In this document: one piece after another, positions 36,316 through 45,499 of the stretch
Layout: the number at the start of each line of letters is the position of its first letter
How positions within the stretch are numbered: position 1 is the stretch's first letter
Assembly (NCBI GenBank): GCA_963843275.1
Contig: CAWJJM010000010.1
Coordinates: 434,001 to 498,000 of the forward strand
From: CAWJJM01 sp963843275
Lineage (GTDB): Bacteria > Acidobacteriota > Thermoanaerobaculia > Multivoradales > JBCCEF01
Length of the DNA: 64,000 bases
Direction: 5' to 3'
Notes under the pieces: generated by a model
The model's database searches: none
What the model saw: only the letters and a program-made list of their open reading frames with translations
Told to the model about the DNA's origin: nothing
Position numbers and translations under genes: made by a program

Positions 36316-38289
36316 CTAGGGGCGCTTCTCCGCCTCGGCCACGATCCCGAACGGCAGCCACAGCGGGGCGCCGTCGAGGTTGACCGGCAGGTCGGGGCGG
36401 CGCTTCGCCAGCTCGCGGATCCGGCTCCACGGCGCCGGGCCGGTGGCCTTGCCGCCGTCGGCGTAGTACCAGGCGGCCGCGGCGTCCCGCGTCCGCCGGG
36501 CCCAGGCCAGCGCGGCCTCGACCGCCGCCTCGATCTCGTCGTGGTCGATCCTGCCGTCGCGGTCGGTGTCGAGCTGGCGCAGCAGGCCCGGCCGCTCGGT
36601 CAGGTGGTCGCGCAGCCGCGCGCGCAGCGCCGCGGCCCGGCGCTCGGCACCCGCACCGGGGGCCACCTCGGCCGCCGGCGCGGGCGCCGGGGGCGCGGCC
36701 TCCCCGGTGGCGGCCGCCGCCGCGGCGGGCGCGGCCGGGCGGCCCGGACGCTGCGCACCCTCGCCTTCGGCCGCCGGTGCCGGCTCCGCCGAAGCGGCGG
36801 GGGCCGCCCCGCCGCCCGCGGCCGCCGCTCCGCCGCCGCCCGCGGCGGGTGTCGCGCTCAGACGGCCGCCGCCGCCACCGGACCCGGCCAGCCCGCCGCC
36901 ACCCGACGACGGCGGCAGCTCGTCGCCGTCGCCGTCGGCGCGCGTCATCCGGCCGAGATACTCGGGCAGCCGGACGCCGACGTTGCGGGTCAGCTCGTGC
37001 AGCGGCGGCAGCGCTCCGATCAGGCCAGAGACGAACTCCGCGGTGGCGGTCTTGCCGTCGCCGCCCTTGCCGCCGTCCCAGACCGTGACGTGGTCGATCT
37101 TGAGGTTCGAGATCGCCTTGACCTGCTCCTCGACCAGCTGGGGGAGCTGCTCGACGACGAGCAGCAGGCTGGCGAGCTCCGGCAGACCGCGCGCCGCCTC
37201 GACCAGTTTGTCGAAACCCTGCGCCTTGCGGGTCAGGACCGCCTCGATGCCCGCCGCCTGGGCCTCCATCACCGCCCGCAGGCCGTCCGCCTCGCCGCGC
37301 TTGAGGCGCCGGGTCTGCTCCGCCTCGGCCTCGGCGAGCGTCTCGATGCGCTCCTTCTCGATCTGCGCCGGGACGACGATGTCGGCCCGCCGGGTCGCCT
37401 CCTCGCGCTGGGCCCGCTGGCGCTCGGCGTTCTCCTCCGCCTGGTAGGACTCTTCGAGAGCCTGCGCGGCCTTGACCTTCTCGGCCGCCGAGGCGGCCCG
37501 CTCGGCCTCGGCCTCCCGCTCGCGGCGGACGGCGTTGGACTGGGCCACCTTGATGGCCGCCTGGTTCTCGCCGTCGACCGCGGTGGCGCCGGCCTCGGCG
37601 ACGCTGACCCGGCGGTCGCGCTCGGCGTTGGCCGAGCCGATGGCGCCGTCGCGTTCCTTCTGCGCCACCTGCACCTTCGCCTCGTTGATGGCGCGGGCGG
37701 CGGCCTCCTTGCCGAGCGCGTCGATGTAGCCCGACTCGTCGGTGATGTCCTGGATGTTGACGTTGATCAGGCGCAGGCCGACCTTCTTCAGCTCCACCTC
37801 GACGCCCTGGGAGATGTTCTCGATCAGCTTGTCGCGGTCGGCGTTGATCTCCTCGATGGGCATGGTGGCGAGGACCACGCGCATCTGCCCGAAGATGATG
37901 TCGCGGGCGAGCTCGGCCACCTGCTTCATGTCCATCCCGAGCAGGCGCTCGGCGGCGTTCTCCATCACCCCCGGCTCGGTCGAGATGCCGACGGTGAAGG
38001 TCGAGGGCGTGTTGACCCGGATGTTCTGCAGCGACAGCGCCCCCTCGAGCTTGATGTCGATCGCCAGCGGGTGCAGGTCGAGGAAGGCGTAGTCCTGCAG
38101 CAGCGGCCAGATGAAGGCGGCGCCCCCGTGGGTGCAGCGGGCGGACATGCCGCCCCGGCCGCCGCCCCCGATCTTGCCGTAGACGACCAGGATGCGGTCC
38201 GAGGGGCAGCGCTTGAAGCGCCGCGCGAAGGTCAGCAGGGTGACGAACAGCAGCAGGACGGCGGCGACGGTCAGCAGGAGGATGTCCAT
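36316..38289 (-). CDS. Flotillin-family protein fused to an EF-hand and a GYF_2-like domain
   Basis: A 657-residue protein. After one membrane helix (residues 3-22) comes a band-7/SPFH domain (about 25-190) and a long Ala/Glu coiled coil (about 190-330), ending at a flotillin C-terminal motif (LPQLVEEQVKAISNLKIDHVTVWDGG). Flotillins organise membrane microdomains. The sequence then continues unusually: an Ala/Pro/Gly linker, a helix-loop-helix with a canonical EF-hand loop (D-T-D-R-D-G-R-I-D-H-D-E, about residues 574-585) and a C-terminal WYYADGGKATGPAPWSRI ... WLPF module of GYF_2 (DUF4339) type (about 608-650). The last two suggest calcium sensing and peptide binding. It lies one base after the NfeD-like gene, the usual partner. 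Confidence 0.82.
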   Translation of the reverse strand: MDILLLTVAAVLLLFVTLLTFARRFKRCPSDRILVVYGKIGGGGRGGMSARCTHGGAAFIWPLLQDYAFLDLHPLAIDIKLEGALSLQNIRVNTPSTFTVGISTEPGVMENAAERLLGMDMKQVAELARDIIFGQMRVVLATMPIEEINADRDKLIENISQGVEVELKKVGLRLINVNIQDITDESGYIDALGKEAAARAINEAKVQVAQKERDGAIGSANAERDRRVSVAEAGATAVDGENQAAIKVAQSNAVRREREAEAERAASAAEKVKAAQALEESYQAEENAERQRAQREEATRRADIVVPAQIEKERIETLAEAEAEQTRRLKRGEADGLRAVMEAQAAGIEAVLTRKAQGFDKLVEAARGLPELASLLLVVEQLPQLVEEQVKAISNLKIDHVTVWDGGKGGDGKTATAEFVSGLIGALPPLHELTRNVGVRLPEYLGRMTRADGDGDELPPSSGGGGLAGSGGGGGRLSATPAAGGGGAAAAGGGAAPAASAEPAPAAEGEGAQRPGRPAAPAAAAAATGEAAPPAPAPAAEVAPGAGAERRAAALRARLRDHLTERPGLLRQLDTDRDGRIDHDEIEAAVEAALAWARRTRDAAAAWYYADGGKATGPAPWSRIRELAKRRPDLPVNLDGAPLWLPFGIVAEAEKRP

Positions 38290-38290
38290 C

Positions 38291-38881
38291 TCAGCTCTCC
38301 TCGGCGGCGGCCGGCGGCGGGTCGATCGGCTCGACCAGCAGGGTCTGCTGGTCGAGCGCCTCGACGACGCGCACCCGGGCGCGGTTGGGAATGCGGTGCG
38401 GCGAGCGGGTGAAGGCCTGGACGACGCACAGCCGTCCCTGCACCATCACCTCCACCTGGCCGGGGCCTTCCATGGCGGCCGGGACGGGCAGGTAGACGCT
38501 GCCGACCGCCCCCGCCGCGTTGCGATAGTCGAGCGTGCCGCTCGAGCGCAGCGACATCATCGCCCGCGCCAGCAGCACCACCGCGGTCATCAGCACCCCG
38601 CCCACCGCCACCGCCACCAGGGTCGAGGCCCACAGGGTCATCCCCTGCCGCACCGCCACCACCCCGCCCCAGCCGAAGCCGGTGAAGAAGGCGGTGACCG
38701 AGCGCACCGAGACCACCGGCAGGCCGCTGTCGTGGACGTCGACGGAGAAGCCGGCGTCGTGGTCGGAGTCGAAGCCGAAGACAGCCAGGACGAGCTGCAG
38801 CACGAGCAGCGCGGAGGTCACGATGGCGATGCCGTAGAAGACCTGCAGGGCGGTCCCCATCGAGCTCCACCAGAGTTCCAT
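38291..38881 (-). CDS. NfeD-like membrane protein with OB-fold tail
   Basis: A 196-residue protein with three or four helices in residues 1-110 and a C-terminal small beta domain (GAVGSVYLPVPAAMEGPGQVEVMVQGRLCVVQA in part) typical of the NfeD OB-fold. GGAAGGG precedes its ATG. Genes of this type commonly sit next to flotillin genes and their products act together at the membrane. The family assignment rests on topology, the OB-like pattern and context. Confidence 0.72.
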   Translation of the reverse strand: MELWWSSMGTALQVFYGIAIVTSALLVLQLVLAVFGFDSDHDAGFSVDVHDSGLPVVSVRSVTAFFTGFGWGGVVAVRQGMTLWASTLVAVAVGGVLMTAVVLLARAMMSLRSSGTLDYRNAAGAVGSVYLPVPAAMEGPGQVEVMVQGRLCVVQAFTRSPHRIPNRARVRVVEALDQQTLLVEPIDPPPAAAEES

Positions 38882-39032
38882 CGAACCCTTCCTTTCGCGC
38901 CCGTCCGCCGGCGCCCCGGAGAACTGTCCACAGCGAGAGTGCGCCGCGATCTTACAACCCCTACGGCCCACTCGGCAGGCCATTCCGCCGGCGTGCCGGC
39001 GGCCTGGCACCCGCGTTGCTTCGCGAAGGGGC

Positions 39033-39872
39033 ATGATGAGCCACGACCGCGCAACCCCCCTCCGCTGCCGGCGGCCGCCCTCCTGGACGGCCGCCCTCAC
39101 CGTCGCGCTCGCGCTGTCGCTCGTCACCGGTTGCGCCTCGACCGGCGTCAACAAGGGTGACATCAACCTGGTCTCCATCCAGGAGGAGTGGCAGCTCGGG
39201 CAACAGCTCGAGCAGGACCTGGCGACCAAGCTCGACCTGGTCCGGGATCCCGTCGTCACCGGCTACGTCGACCGCCTCGGCCAGCGCATCGTCGGCCAGA
39301 CCGAGATGGCCAACCTGCCGTGGAAGTTCCACGTCGTCCGCTCGCCGGAGATCAACGCCTTCAACATCCCCGGCGGCCAGGTGTACGTGAACACGGGCCT
39401 GATCGCGGCGGCCGGCGACGTCACCGAGCTGGCCGGCGTCATGGCGCACGAGATCTCGCACGGCGTCGCCCGCCATGGCACCGAGCAGCTCACCAAGGTC
39501 TACGGCCTCAACCTGCTGGCCTCCGCCGCCCTCGGCAAGAACCCCGAGGCCTACCAGCAGATCCTGGCCCAGATCCTCGGCACCGGCGCCATCGCGCGCT
39601 TCTCCCGGGAGGCCGAGAGCGAGGCCGACAAGCTGGGGGTGCGCTACATGTACCAGGCGGGCTACGACCCGCGCGGGATGGTGGAGATGTTCCAGACCCT
39701 GCTGACGCAGCGCCAGCAGCGTCCGTCGAGCGTCGACCAGTTCTTCGCCAGCCACCCGCTGACCGAGGACCGCATCTCGGCCACCCGCAAGGAGATCGCC
39801 CAGCTCCCGGCGAAGAGCGGCCTGATCGAGCACGACCCGGCCTACCAGAGCGTCCGCAGCCGCGTCCGCTAG
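39033..39872 (+). CDS. M48-family metalloprotease, lipoprotein (BepA/Loi P-like)
   Basis: A 279-residue peptidase with a lipobox LVTGCAS (Cys-34), so anchored in the periplasm by lipid. The zinc motif is HEISH (His-139, Glu-140, His-143) followed by the glutamate ligand in EAESEADKLG (about residue 190). NIPGGQVYVNTGLI is the family's strand before the active helix, and SHPLTEDRI after it. No C-terminal TPRs are present, so it is nearer LoiP/YggG than BepA. Members degrade misfolded outer-membrane proteins. GAAGGGG precedes the ATG. Confidence 0.9.
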   Translation: MMSHDRATPLRCRRPPSWTAALTVALALSLVTGCASTGVNKGDINLVSIQEEWQLGQQLEQDLATKLDLVRDPVVTGYVDRLGQRIVGQTEMANLPWKFHVVRSPEINAFNIPGGQVYVNTGLIAAAGDVTELAGVMAHEISHGVARHGTEQLTKVYGLNLLASAALGKNPEAYQQILAQILGTGAIARFSREAESEADKLGVRYMYQAGYDPRGMVEMFQTLLTQRQQRPSSVDQFFASHPLTEDRISATRKEIAQLPAKSGLIEHDPAYQSVRSRVR

Positions 39873-40070
39873 GCGGCCAGGCTGCCCGGCGCGCGGCGGC
39901 GGCCGGCGGCCGGGTCGAAGGCGGCACGCACCGGCCGCCGTGCCGACCTCCGGCCCCCGGCGACCCTCGGCGCGGGCCGCTCCCCCGCGATCCTCCCCGG
40001 CGCCTGCGCCCCCGTGCCGGCGCGGGCCGCCCTCCCGACCCGGCGTCGTGGCGCTGCGTCAACGATCCTC

Positions 40071-40076
40071 TATACT
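40071..40076 (+). promoter_or_regulatory. Putative -10 box (TATACT)
   Basis: An AT-rich island (ATCCTCTATACTCTGAAAT) in GC-rich sequence, 56 bases before the start of the small membrane protein gene. No matching -35 hexamer is seen. The rest of the 259-base gap (39873-40131) has no other recognised signal. Confidence 0.35.
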
Positions 40077-40131
40077 CTGAAATAGGACGCCGCCCGGGGG
40101 CACGGTCGATGAGCTCGAAGGGAAGGTCGTC

Positions 40132-40434
40132 ATGCAGCCCACTCCGGGGAGCTGGTTCGCCTACAACCCGGCCTCGCACCTGATCTGGTGGGTCGGTGGC
40201 CTGATCTGCGTCGTGCTCGCGGTGATCGCGGTGACCGACCTGGTGGACCGGCTGCGCGACCGCCTGGCGGCGCGCCGCGACCCCCTCCCGGAGCCCGACG
40301 CCGCGGCGGCGTACCACCTGCCGCCCCGCGATCCGTCGACCGAGCTGCGCCACCGCCACTACCGGCACAGCGAGCCCACCGGCCGGACCTGGCGCGAGGG
40401 ACGGCCCAACGACCCCTTCGACGAAGACGACTGA
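40132..40434 (+). CDS. Small single-pass membrane protein, unknown function
   Basis: A 100-residue protein with one helix (about residues 15-37, HLIWWVGGLICVVLAVIAV) followed by a charged cytoplasmic or periplasmic tail rich in Arg, Pro and Asp and ending NDPFDEDD. Ribosome site GGAAGG lies about ten bases before the ATG. No family is recognised. The clean start, ribosome site and preceding -10 box support a real gene. Confidence 0.6.
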   Translation: MQPTPGSWFAYNPASHLIWWVGGLICVVLAVIAVTDLVDRLRDRLAARRDPLPEPDAAAAYHLPPRDPSTELRHRHYRHSEPTGRTWREGRPNDPFDEDD

Positions 40435-40480
40435 AGCGGTGGGCGGAACGCCGCGGAGTCCGAGCTTTCCGGAGGTCACC

Positions 40481-42511
40481 ATGCGCCGTGTCGTCGCCCG
40501 TCGGGTTCCCGTCCTCGCTCTGGTTCTCACCGTCGTGGGGCTTCCGGCGGCGGCGGGACCTCCGCCGCGGCCCGTGGGACCGGAGATCCCCCTGGCCTGG
40601 TCGGTCACCGGCGTCGCCCTCCAGCCGCACGGCGACGGCGTCGCGGTCGGCCTCCGGCCCACTCTGCTCGGCGACCAGGTCTGGCTGCAGCGGGTCTCCG
40701 GGGAGACCGACGCCCCGCTCGCGGATCCGGCGTTTCTCGGCCTGGTCGCGGCACCCGACTTCTTGGCGAGCCGGCCGGTGGTGGGCGCCGACGCGGCCGG
40801 GAACTTCGTCGTCGCCTGGACCGGGCCGCGCGGCCCCGACCGCCTTCCCACGGTCTACGCCCGCCGCTTCGACGCCGCCGGCCGGCCGCGCGCCAGCGCC
40901 TTCCCGGTGAGCGCGGCGAGCGCGGAGCGTGCCTTCCACCCGGTCCTCTCGGTCGCGCCGGGCGGGCGCTTCGCCGTGGCCTGGGGGGTGCTCGCCACCA
41001 ACGGGTACGACTTCTCGGTCGTGGCGCGCGCCTATCTCGCCGACGGCACCCCCTCCAGCCCGCGCTTCCAGGTCAACGCGCACGGCTTCGGCGGCGTCAA
41101 CCGGGACAAGACCCCCGGCGGCATCGTGCTGTCGCCGGACGGCACGCTGGCGGTCGTCTGGGAGGCCTTCGAGGGCGAGGGGAGCTTCGAGGACGTCTTC
41201 TTCCGCCGCTTCCGCGCCGACGGCACGCCCTTGACCGGCGACGTGGCCGTACACGACAACACCCAGTGGGTCCACCAGCACTCGCCCGCGCTGGCGCGGC
41301 TGGCCGGTGGCGGGTACCTGATCGCCTATGCCTCCGACTACCGGGAGGACGACACCAGTGCCGTGGTCGGCGTCGCGGTGGCCGCCGACGGCACGCCCGC
41401 GCCCGGCGACCAGGTCCTCAACGACCGGGCGGCGGGGGACCAGGTCGACCCGGTGGTCGCGGCGCTGCCCGACGGCGGGTTCGTGGCGTTGTGGACCGAC
41501 CGCTGCGCCCTGTACTCGAGCGGGCCGACGCCACCGGACTGCAGCCTCCCGGAGAACGGCCGCGACGGCAGCTTCGACGGCGTCTTCGGGCGCGCCTTCA
41601 GCGCGGACCTGGTGCCGGCGGGCGACGCCCTCAGGGTCAACGCCGACCCGGTCGGGCCGCAGCACTCGCCGAGCCTCGCGGTCGCGGCGGACGGAGAGAT
41701 GGTCGCCGGGTACGACAGCCAGTCGCTGGGCCGGGCCCGACGCCTCGTGCCGCCCTGCGCGCCCGACGCCCGCACTCTCTGCCTCGCCGGGGAAGACCGC
41801 TTCGCGGCGCGGGTCGATTGGCGCGATTTCCAGGGCAACCGGGGCGACGGTGTCGCCGGCGCCGACGGCGGCGACGGCTGGGGCACCTTCTGGTTCTTCA
41901 CCCCCGGCAACACCGAGCTCGTGGTCAAGGTGCTCGACGGACGCTCGATCAATCTCCACCACTGGCTCTTCTACGCGTCGCTGTCGAACGTCGAGTACAC
42001 CCTGGAGGTGCTCGACACGCTGAGCGGAATCCGCCGCCTCTACCACAACCCCGCCCGCCATTTCGCCAGCCGCGGCGACACCGCGGCGTTCGGACCGGAC
42101 GTCCCCGTGAACGCCGCCGCGCCCGCCGCCGCCGGTCGCGCCGTCGCGCCCGCCGGCCCCTCCACCTGCCCCGGCCCCCCCGCCACGCTCTGCCTCGCGG
42201 ACAACCGCTTCGCCGTCGAGATCGACTGGCAGGACCCCCTCGGGGGCGCCGGGCCCGGACGCGCCGTTGCGCTGACCGGCGACAGCGGGTTCTTCTGGTT
42301 CTTCGGCCCGGACAACCCGGAGGTGGTGGTGAAGGTCCTCGACGGACGCGCCGTCAACGGCCACTACTGGGTCTTCTACGGCTCGCTGACCAACGTCGAG
42401 TTCCACCTCGTGGTGACCGACACGACGACGGGGCAGCCCGTCGGGTACTCCAACCCCGCAGGCACCTTCGCCAGCCGCGGCGACACGTCGGCCTTCCCCG
42501 GCGGCGGTTGA
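40481..42511 (+). CDS. Large secreted repeat protein with two copies of a C-terminal Trp/Phe-rich domain
   Basis: A 676-residue exported protein (signal peptide about residues 1-25). Residues 40-420 form a run of beta-propeller-like repeats with V-x-W strands (FVVAWTGPR, FAVAWGV, LAVVWEAF, FVALWTD) as in extracellular repeat proteins. The C-terminus holds two tandem 100-residue domains, each opening with CLA-x-R-F and containing W-D/Q, F-W-F-F, V-V-K-V-L-D-G-R, an aromatic W-x-F-Y and a closing FASRGDT-x-AF. The function is unknown; a surface adhesin or binding protein is a fair guess. Start ATG follows GGAGGT by five bases. Confidence 0.72.
   Translation: MRRVVARRVPVLALVLTVVGLPAAAGPPPRPVGPEIPLAWSVTGVALQPHGDGVAVGLRPTLLGDQVWLQRVSGETDAPLADPAFLGLVAAPDFLASRPVVGADAAGNFVVAWTGPRGPDRLPTVYARRFDAAGRPRASAFPVSAASAERAFHPVLSVAPGGRFAVAWGVLATNGYDFSVVARAYLADGTPSSPRFQVNAHGFGGVNRDKTPGGIVLSPDGTLAVVWEAFEGEGSFEDVFFRRFRADGTPLTGDVAVHDNTQWVHQHSPALARLAGGGYLIAYASDYREDDTSAVVGVAVAADGTPAPGDQVLNDRAAGDQVDPVVAALPDGGFVALWTDRCALYSSGPTPPDCSLPENGRDGSFDGVFGRAFSADLVPAGDALRVNADPVGPQHSPSLAVAADGEMVAGYDSQSLGRARRLVPPCAPDARTLCLAGEDRFAARVDWRDFQGNRGDGVAGADGGDGWGTFWFFTPGNTELVVKVLDGRSINLHHWLFYASLSNVEYTLEVLDTLSGIRRLYHNPARHFASRGDTAAFGPDVPVNAAAPAAAGRAVAPAGPSTCPGPPATLCLADNRFAVEIDWQDPLGGAGPGRAVALTGDSGFFWFFGPDNPEVVVKVLDGRAVNGHYWVFYGSLTNVEFHLVVTDTTTGQPVGYSNPAGTFASRGDTSAFPGGG
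41780..42496 (+). repeat. Two in-frame tandem domain repeats in the secreted protein
   Basis: Copy 1 runs 41780-42091 and copy 2 42191-42496, separated by an Ala/Pro-rich linker that starts with a short Cys-bearing segment. They share CLA, RFA, VDW/IDW, FWFF, VVKVLDGR, LFYASL/VFYGSL, NPA and FASRGDT. They differ at many third positions, so this is an old protein duplication and not a recent DNA repeat. Confidence 0.75.
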
Positions 42512-42569
42512 AATTTCTCCCCGGCGGGGGGAGTTGGCTCCCTCGGAACGCACACCGCTCCCGCCCGCC

Positions 42570-43439
42570 ATGACCGAGCCCTTCCCTCACCTCGACCCCC
42601 GGCCCGCGTGCGCGCCCCGCCGCCGTTTCGCCGAGCTGGTGGAAGGCTCGGCGGCGGAGCCCGACCTCGCCCTCGCGGCGCTGCTGATCAGCGCCGAGGA
42701 GGACCCGGAGGTCGACGTCGCCGGCTGGCTCGACCACCTCGACGCCCTCGCCGCGGCGGTGTCACCGTCGCTCGCCGCGCTCGCCGGAGCGGGAGCCGAG
42801 CTGGCCCGCCTCGAACGCCTGCGCGCCTACCTGTTCGACGAGCTCGGCTTCCAGGGCGACCGCGACGACTTCCTGCATCCCGACAACAGCCGGCTGGACC
42901 GCGTGCTCGAGCGGCGCCGCGGCATCCCGCTGACCCTCGCGGTGGTGTTGCTCGAAGTCGGCCGCCGCGCCGGCGTGCCGCTGCTCGGCGTCGGCTTCCC
43001 GGGACACTTCCTGGTGCGTCACGCGCTGCAGGTCCACGTGCTCCTGGACCCCTTCGACGGGCGCTTCGTCACCCGCGACGACTGCCGCCAGATCCTCGAC
43101 CGGGTCGGCGGCGGCCACATCCCGTTCCACCCGCGGCTGCTGGCGCCGGTGTCGAACCGCTGCATCCTGCAGCGGCTGCTGAACAACCTGCGCGCCGCCC
43201 ACCTGGCGCGCGGCGACCTCGACGGCACCCGGGCGGCGCTGGACCGCATCCTGCTGCTGGCGCCGGACGACGCGGTCCACCTGCGGGAACGCGGACTGCT
43301 GCAGCTCCACCGCGGCGACCTCACCGCGGCGATCGAGGACCTCGGCCGCTACCTCCGGGTCGAGCCCGAGGCCCCCGACCGGGAAGCGGTCGAGTCGCTT
43401 CTCGCCCTCGGCGCGAAGCGCCTCGCCGTCGTCCACTAG
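42570..43439 (+). CDS. SirB1-family transglutaminase-like protein with TPR tail
   Basis: A 289-residue protein. Residues 20-190 match the SirB1/YchA transglutaminase-like family: LFDELGFQGDRDDFLHPDNSRLDRVLERRRGIP in outline, then LAVVLLEVGRRAGVPLLGVGFPGHFLVR, where the GHFL is conserved. The catalytic Cys of true transglutaminases is not in the usual place, as in most SirB1 members. The C-terminal 90 residues form two TPR-like helix pairs (LLLAPDDAVHLRERGLLQLHRGDLTAAIEDLGRYL). It is probably cytoplasmic with an unknown, non-protease role. Confidence 0.8.
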   Translation: MTEPFPHLDPRPACAPRRRFAELVEGSAAEPDLALAALLISAEEDPEVDVAGWLDHLDALAAAVSPSLAALAGAGAELARLERLRAYLFDELGFQGDRDDFLHPDNSRLDRVLERRRGIPLTLAVVLLEVGRRAGVPLLGVGFPGHFLVRHALQVHVLLDPFDGRFVTRDDCRQILDRVGGGHIPFHPRLLAPVSNRCILQRLLNNLRAAHLARGDLDGTRAALDRILLLAPDDAVHLRERGLLQLHRGDLTAAIEDLGRYLRVEPEAPDREAVESLLALGAKRLAVVH

Positions 43440-43685
43440 CCCGACCCCTCCCGACCCCACGCCTCCGCGCGCAGCGGAGGACGATGGTGTCCGCCGCCGG
43501 AGACGGCCGCGGCACGCAGGGTCGGGCCCGCCGCGGGCGGGAAGCGCCCCGTTCCGCAGGCGCGATCCCCGGGGGCGAGGGGTCGCTGCCGGAGCGGGAA
43601 CGCCTCTTGAAGACACCCGATCGGCGTCGAACTGGAACTCGGGCCGTCCGGCCTCACGGCCGCGGCGGCCGCGGAGGGTGATCGG

Positions 43686-45499
43686 ATGCGAACGACGCTC
43701 GTCTCCATGGCGGTCCTGATCTCACTCGTCGGCCCAGTGGCGGGACAGGCCGCCGCCCAGACTCCGGAGCCGACCCCCGATCCCGGCCGTCGCGGCGCCT
43801 TCAACGAGACCGTCGAGGTCCGCGCCTTCGACGTCCCGGTCGTGGTCACGGACGCCCAGGGAAATACGCTTCGCGGCCTCGGCCCCGCCGATTTCCGGGT
43901 CCGCGTCGAGGGAGCAGGAGGTGCCGGTGGAGGCGGTGACCTGGGGGCCCGCGGCCGCGGACAGCCGGCGAGGACGCGACGGCGCCGGACGCGCCGGTGG
44001 AGCAGCCGCCGTCGAGCTACCTCGTCTTCCTCGACGACTTCTTCTCCCGCCCCTGGGACCGCAACGCCGTGCTGGACGGCCTGGGGAAGGATCTCGCGAT
44101 CCTTCCGCCCGGCGACCGGGTCGGCATCGCGCGCTTCGACGGGGAGCGCCTCGAGGTGCTGCTCGACTGGACGGCCGACCGCGCGGCGATCGCACAGGCG
44201 CTGGCGGCGGCGCGGAGCCGCCCGGCCTTCGGCCTGCAGCGCCTGGTCGAGTGGGGAGGCGAGGGGTTCGCGGTCGGAGCGGAGGAGCTGCGCCAGAGCA
44301 TCGCCCTCCTCGCGGACCAGGCGTCCGGGAGCCCGGTCGACGGTGCGGAGCCGGTGGACCCGCGCGTCGCCGTGGTGAGCCAGGACCCGGAGGACCGCAG
44401 CTTCTCGCGTCGAGGAGCCGGCGAGGCCCTCGAGGAGTTGTCCGACCGTCCCGAGGTGGTGCGGCTGGCCGGGCAGATGCAGGGCGAGGCGTGGGCCGTC
44501 GCCGCGGCCCTCCTGCGCTTCGGGCAGCCGCCGGGCCGGCGGGCGGTGCTGGTCCTCAGCGGCGGCTGGCCGTACCTGCCTGCGGGGCTGACGCGCACCG
44601 ACCGGTTCCCCCGCTACCTGCCGCTCGACCTGCCGGGCGCGCAGGAGATCTTCCGCCCCCTGATCGACGCCTCCGCCGCCCTCGCCTACCAGGTGACCTT
44701 CGTCGACGTGCCCGGACTGACCGGCGGCGGCTGGCAGATGCGCTCGATCGACGTCGAGGCGGGCCTCGGCCGGGAGGGCTCCTTCGGCACCTACCTCGAC
44801 GAGAAAGAGGTCGAGACCAACCTGCGCTACCTCGCGCAGGCGACCGGGGGCGAGGCGGCGCTCAACTCCCGGGGGCTCGGCGCCCTGGCCCTCGCTTCCC
44901 GCGACGTCGCGGCCACCTACGTCCTCGGGATCACGGCACGCCCCGGCCTTCCCGAGGGTCCCCTCGACCTCGAGGTGGAGGTGCTCCGCCCCGGTGCGCG
45001 CGTCCGGGTGCGACCGCACCTGGTCGACCTCGACCGCGAGCACCGCAGCCAGATCTGGGCCCAGGCCGGTCGCCTGCTGGAGACGGTGCCCGACGCGAAC
45101 CGGTTGACGGTCGAGACCGGCAAGCCGGAGCTGCAGGAGAAGGACCGGATGCGGGTCCCGATCGACGTCACCTTGCCCCTCGGCGAGCTCGTCTTCCTGC
45201 CCGTCGAGGGAGACGGCGTGGCGCGCCCCCACCTGCGGATCGAGGCCGTCGACGCCCGCGGCCGGCGGGCCGTCGCCGCCGAGCTGCCGGTCGAGGTGGG
45301 CGGCGGCGGGAACGCGGATCCGGGAGCCGTGCGCACGGTCCACACGGTGCTCGAGCTGCGCCGCGCCCACCACGAGCTGGTGTTCACGCTCGACGACCCG
45401 CTCTCGGGCCGGACGTGGACGGGGCGGGCCGAGGTCGACCCCTCGGGATCGGGGCCGTCACGCGATCCGGCGCCGGCTCCTCCCCGGGACCGCCGCTAG
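43686..45499 (+). CDS. VWA-domain secreted protein of the Acidobacterial type (two +1 frameshifts)
   Basis: The corrected protein has about 603 residues. It starts with a signal peptide (to about AAAQ, residue 24) and a segment VEVRAFDVPVVVTDAQGNTLRGLGPADFRV that matches the N-terminal pattern (V-x-V-P-V-x-V-x-D-x-x-G ... L-x-x-x-D-F-x-V) of Acidobacterial VWFA-related proteins. The later YLVFLDDFFSRPWDR segment is the MIDAS-type D-D start of the VWA domain. The frame is lost near 43912 and again near 43975: removing one base at each point gives a continuous coding sequence. The remainder of the gene, 43997-45499, is intact. Function in this family is unknown; export and protein binding are likely. 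Confidence 0.75.

Noticed and set aside
34114..38412. Very long plus-strand open frame (over 1400 codons) across 34-38 kb
   Set aside because: It lies antisense to the protease, flotillin and NfeD-like genes, has low-complexity Arg/Gly/Ala/Asp content and no domain; it is a GC-driven shadow frame.
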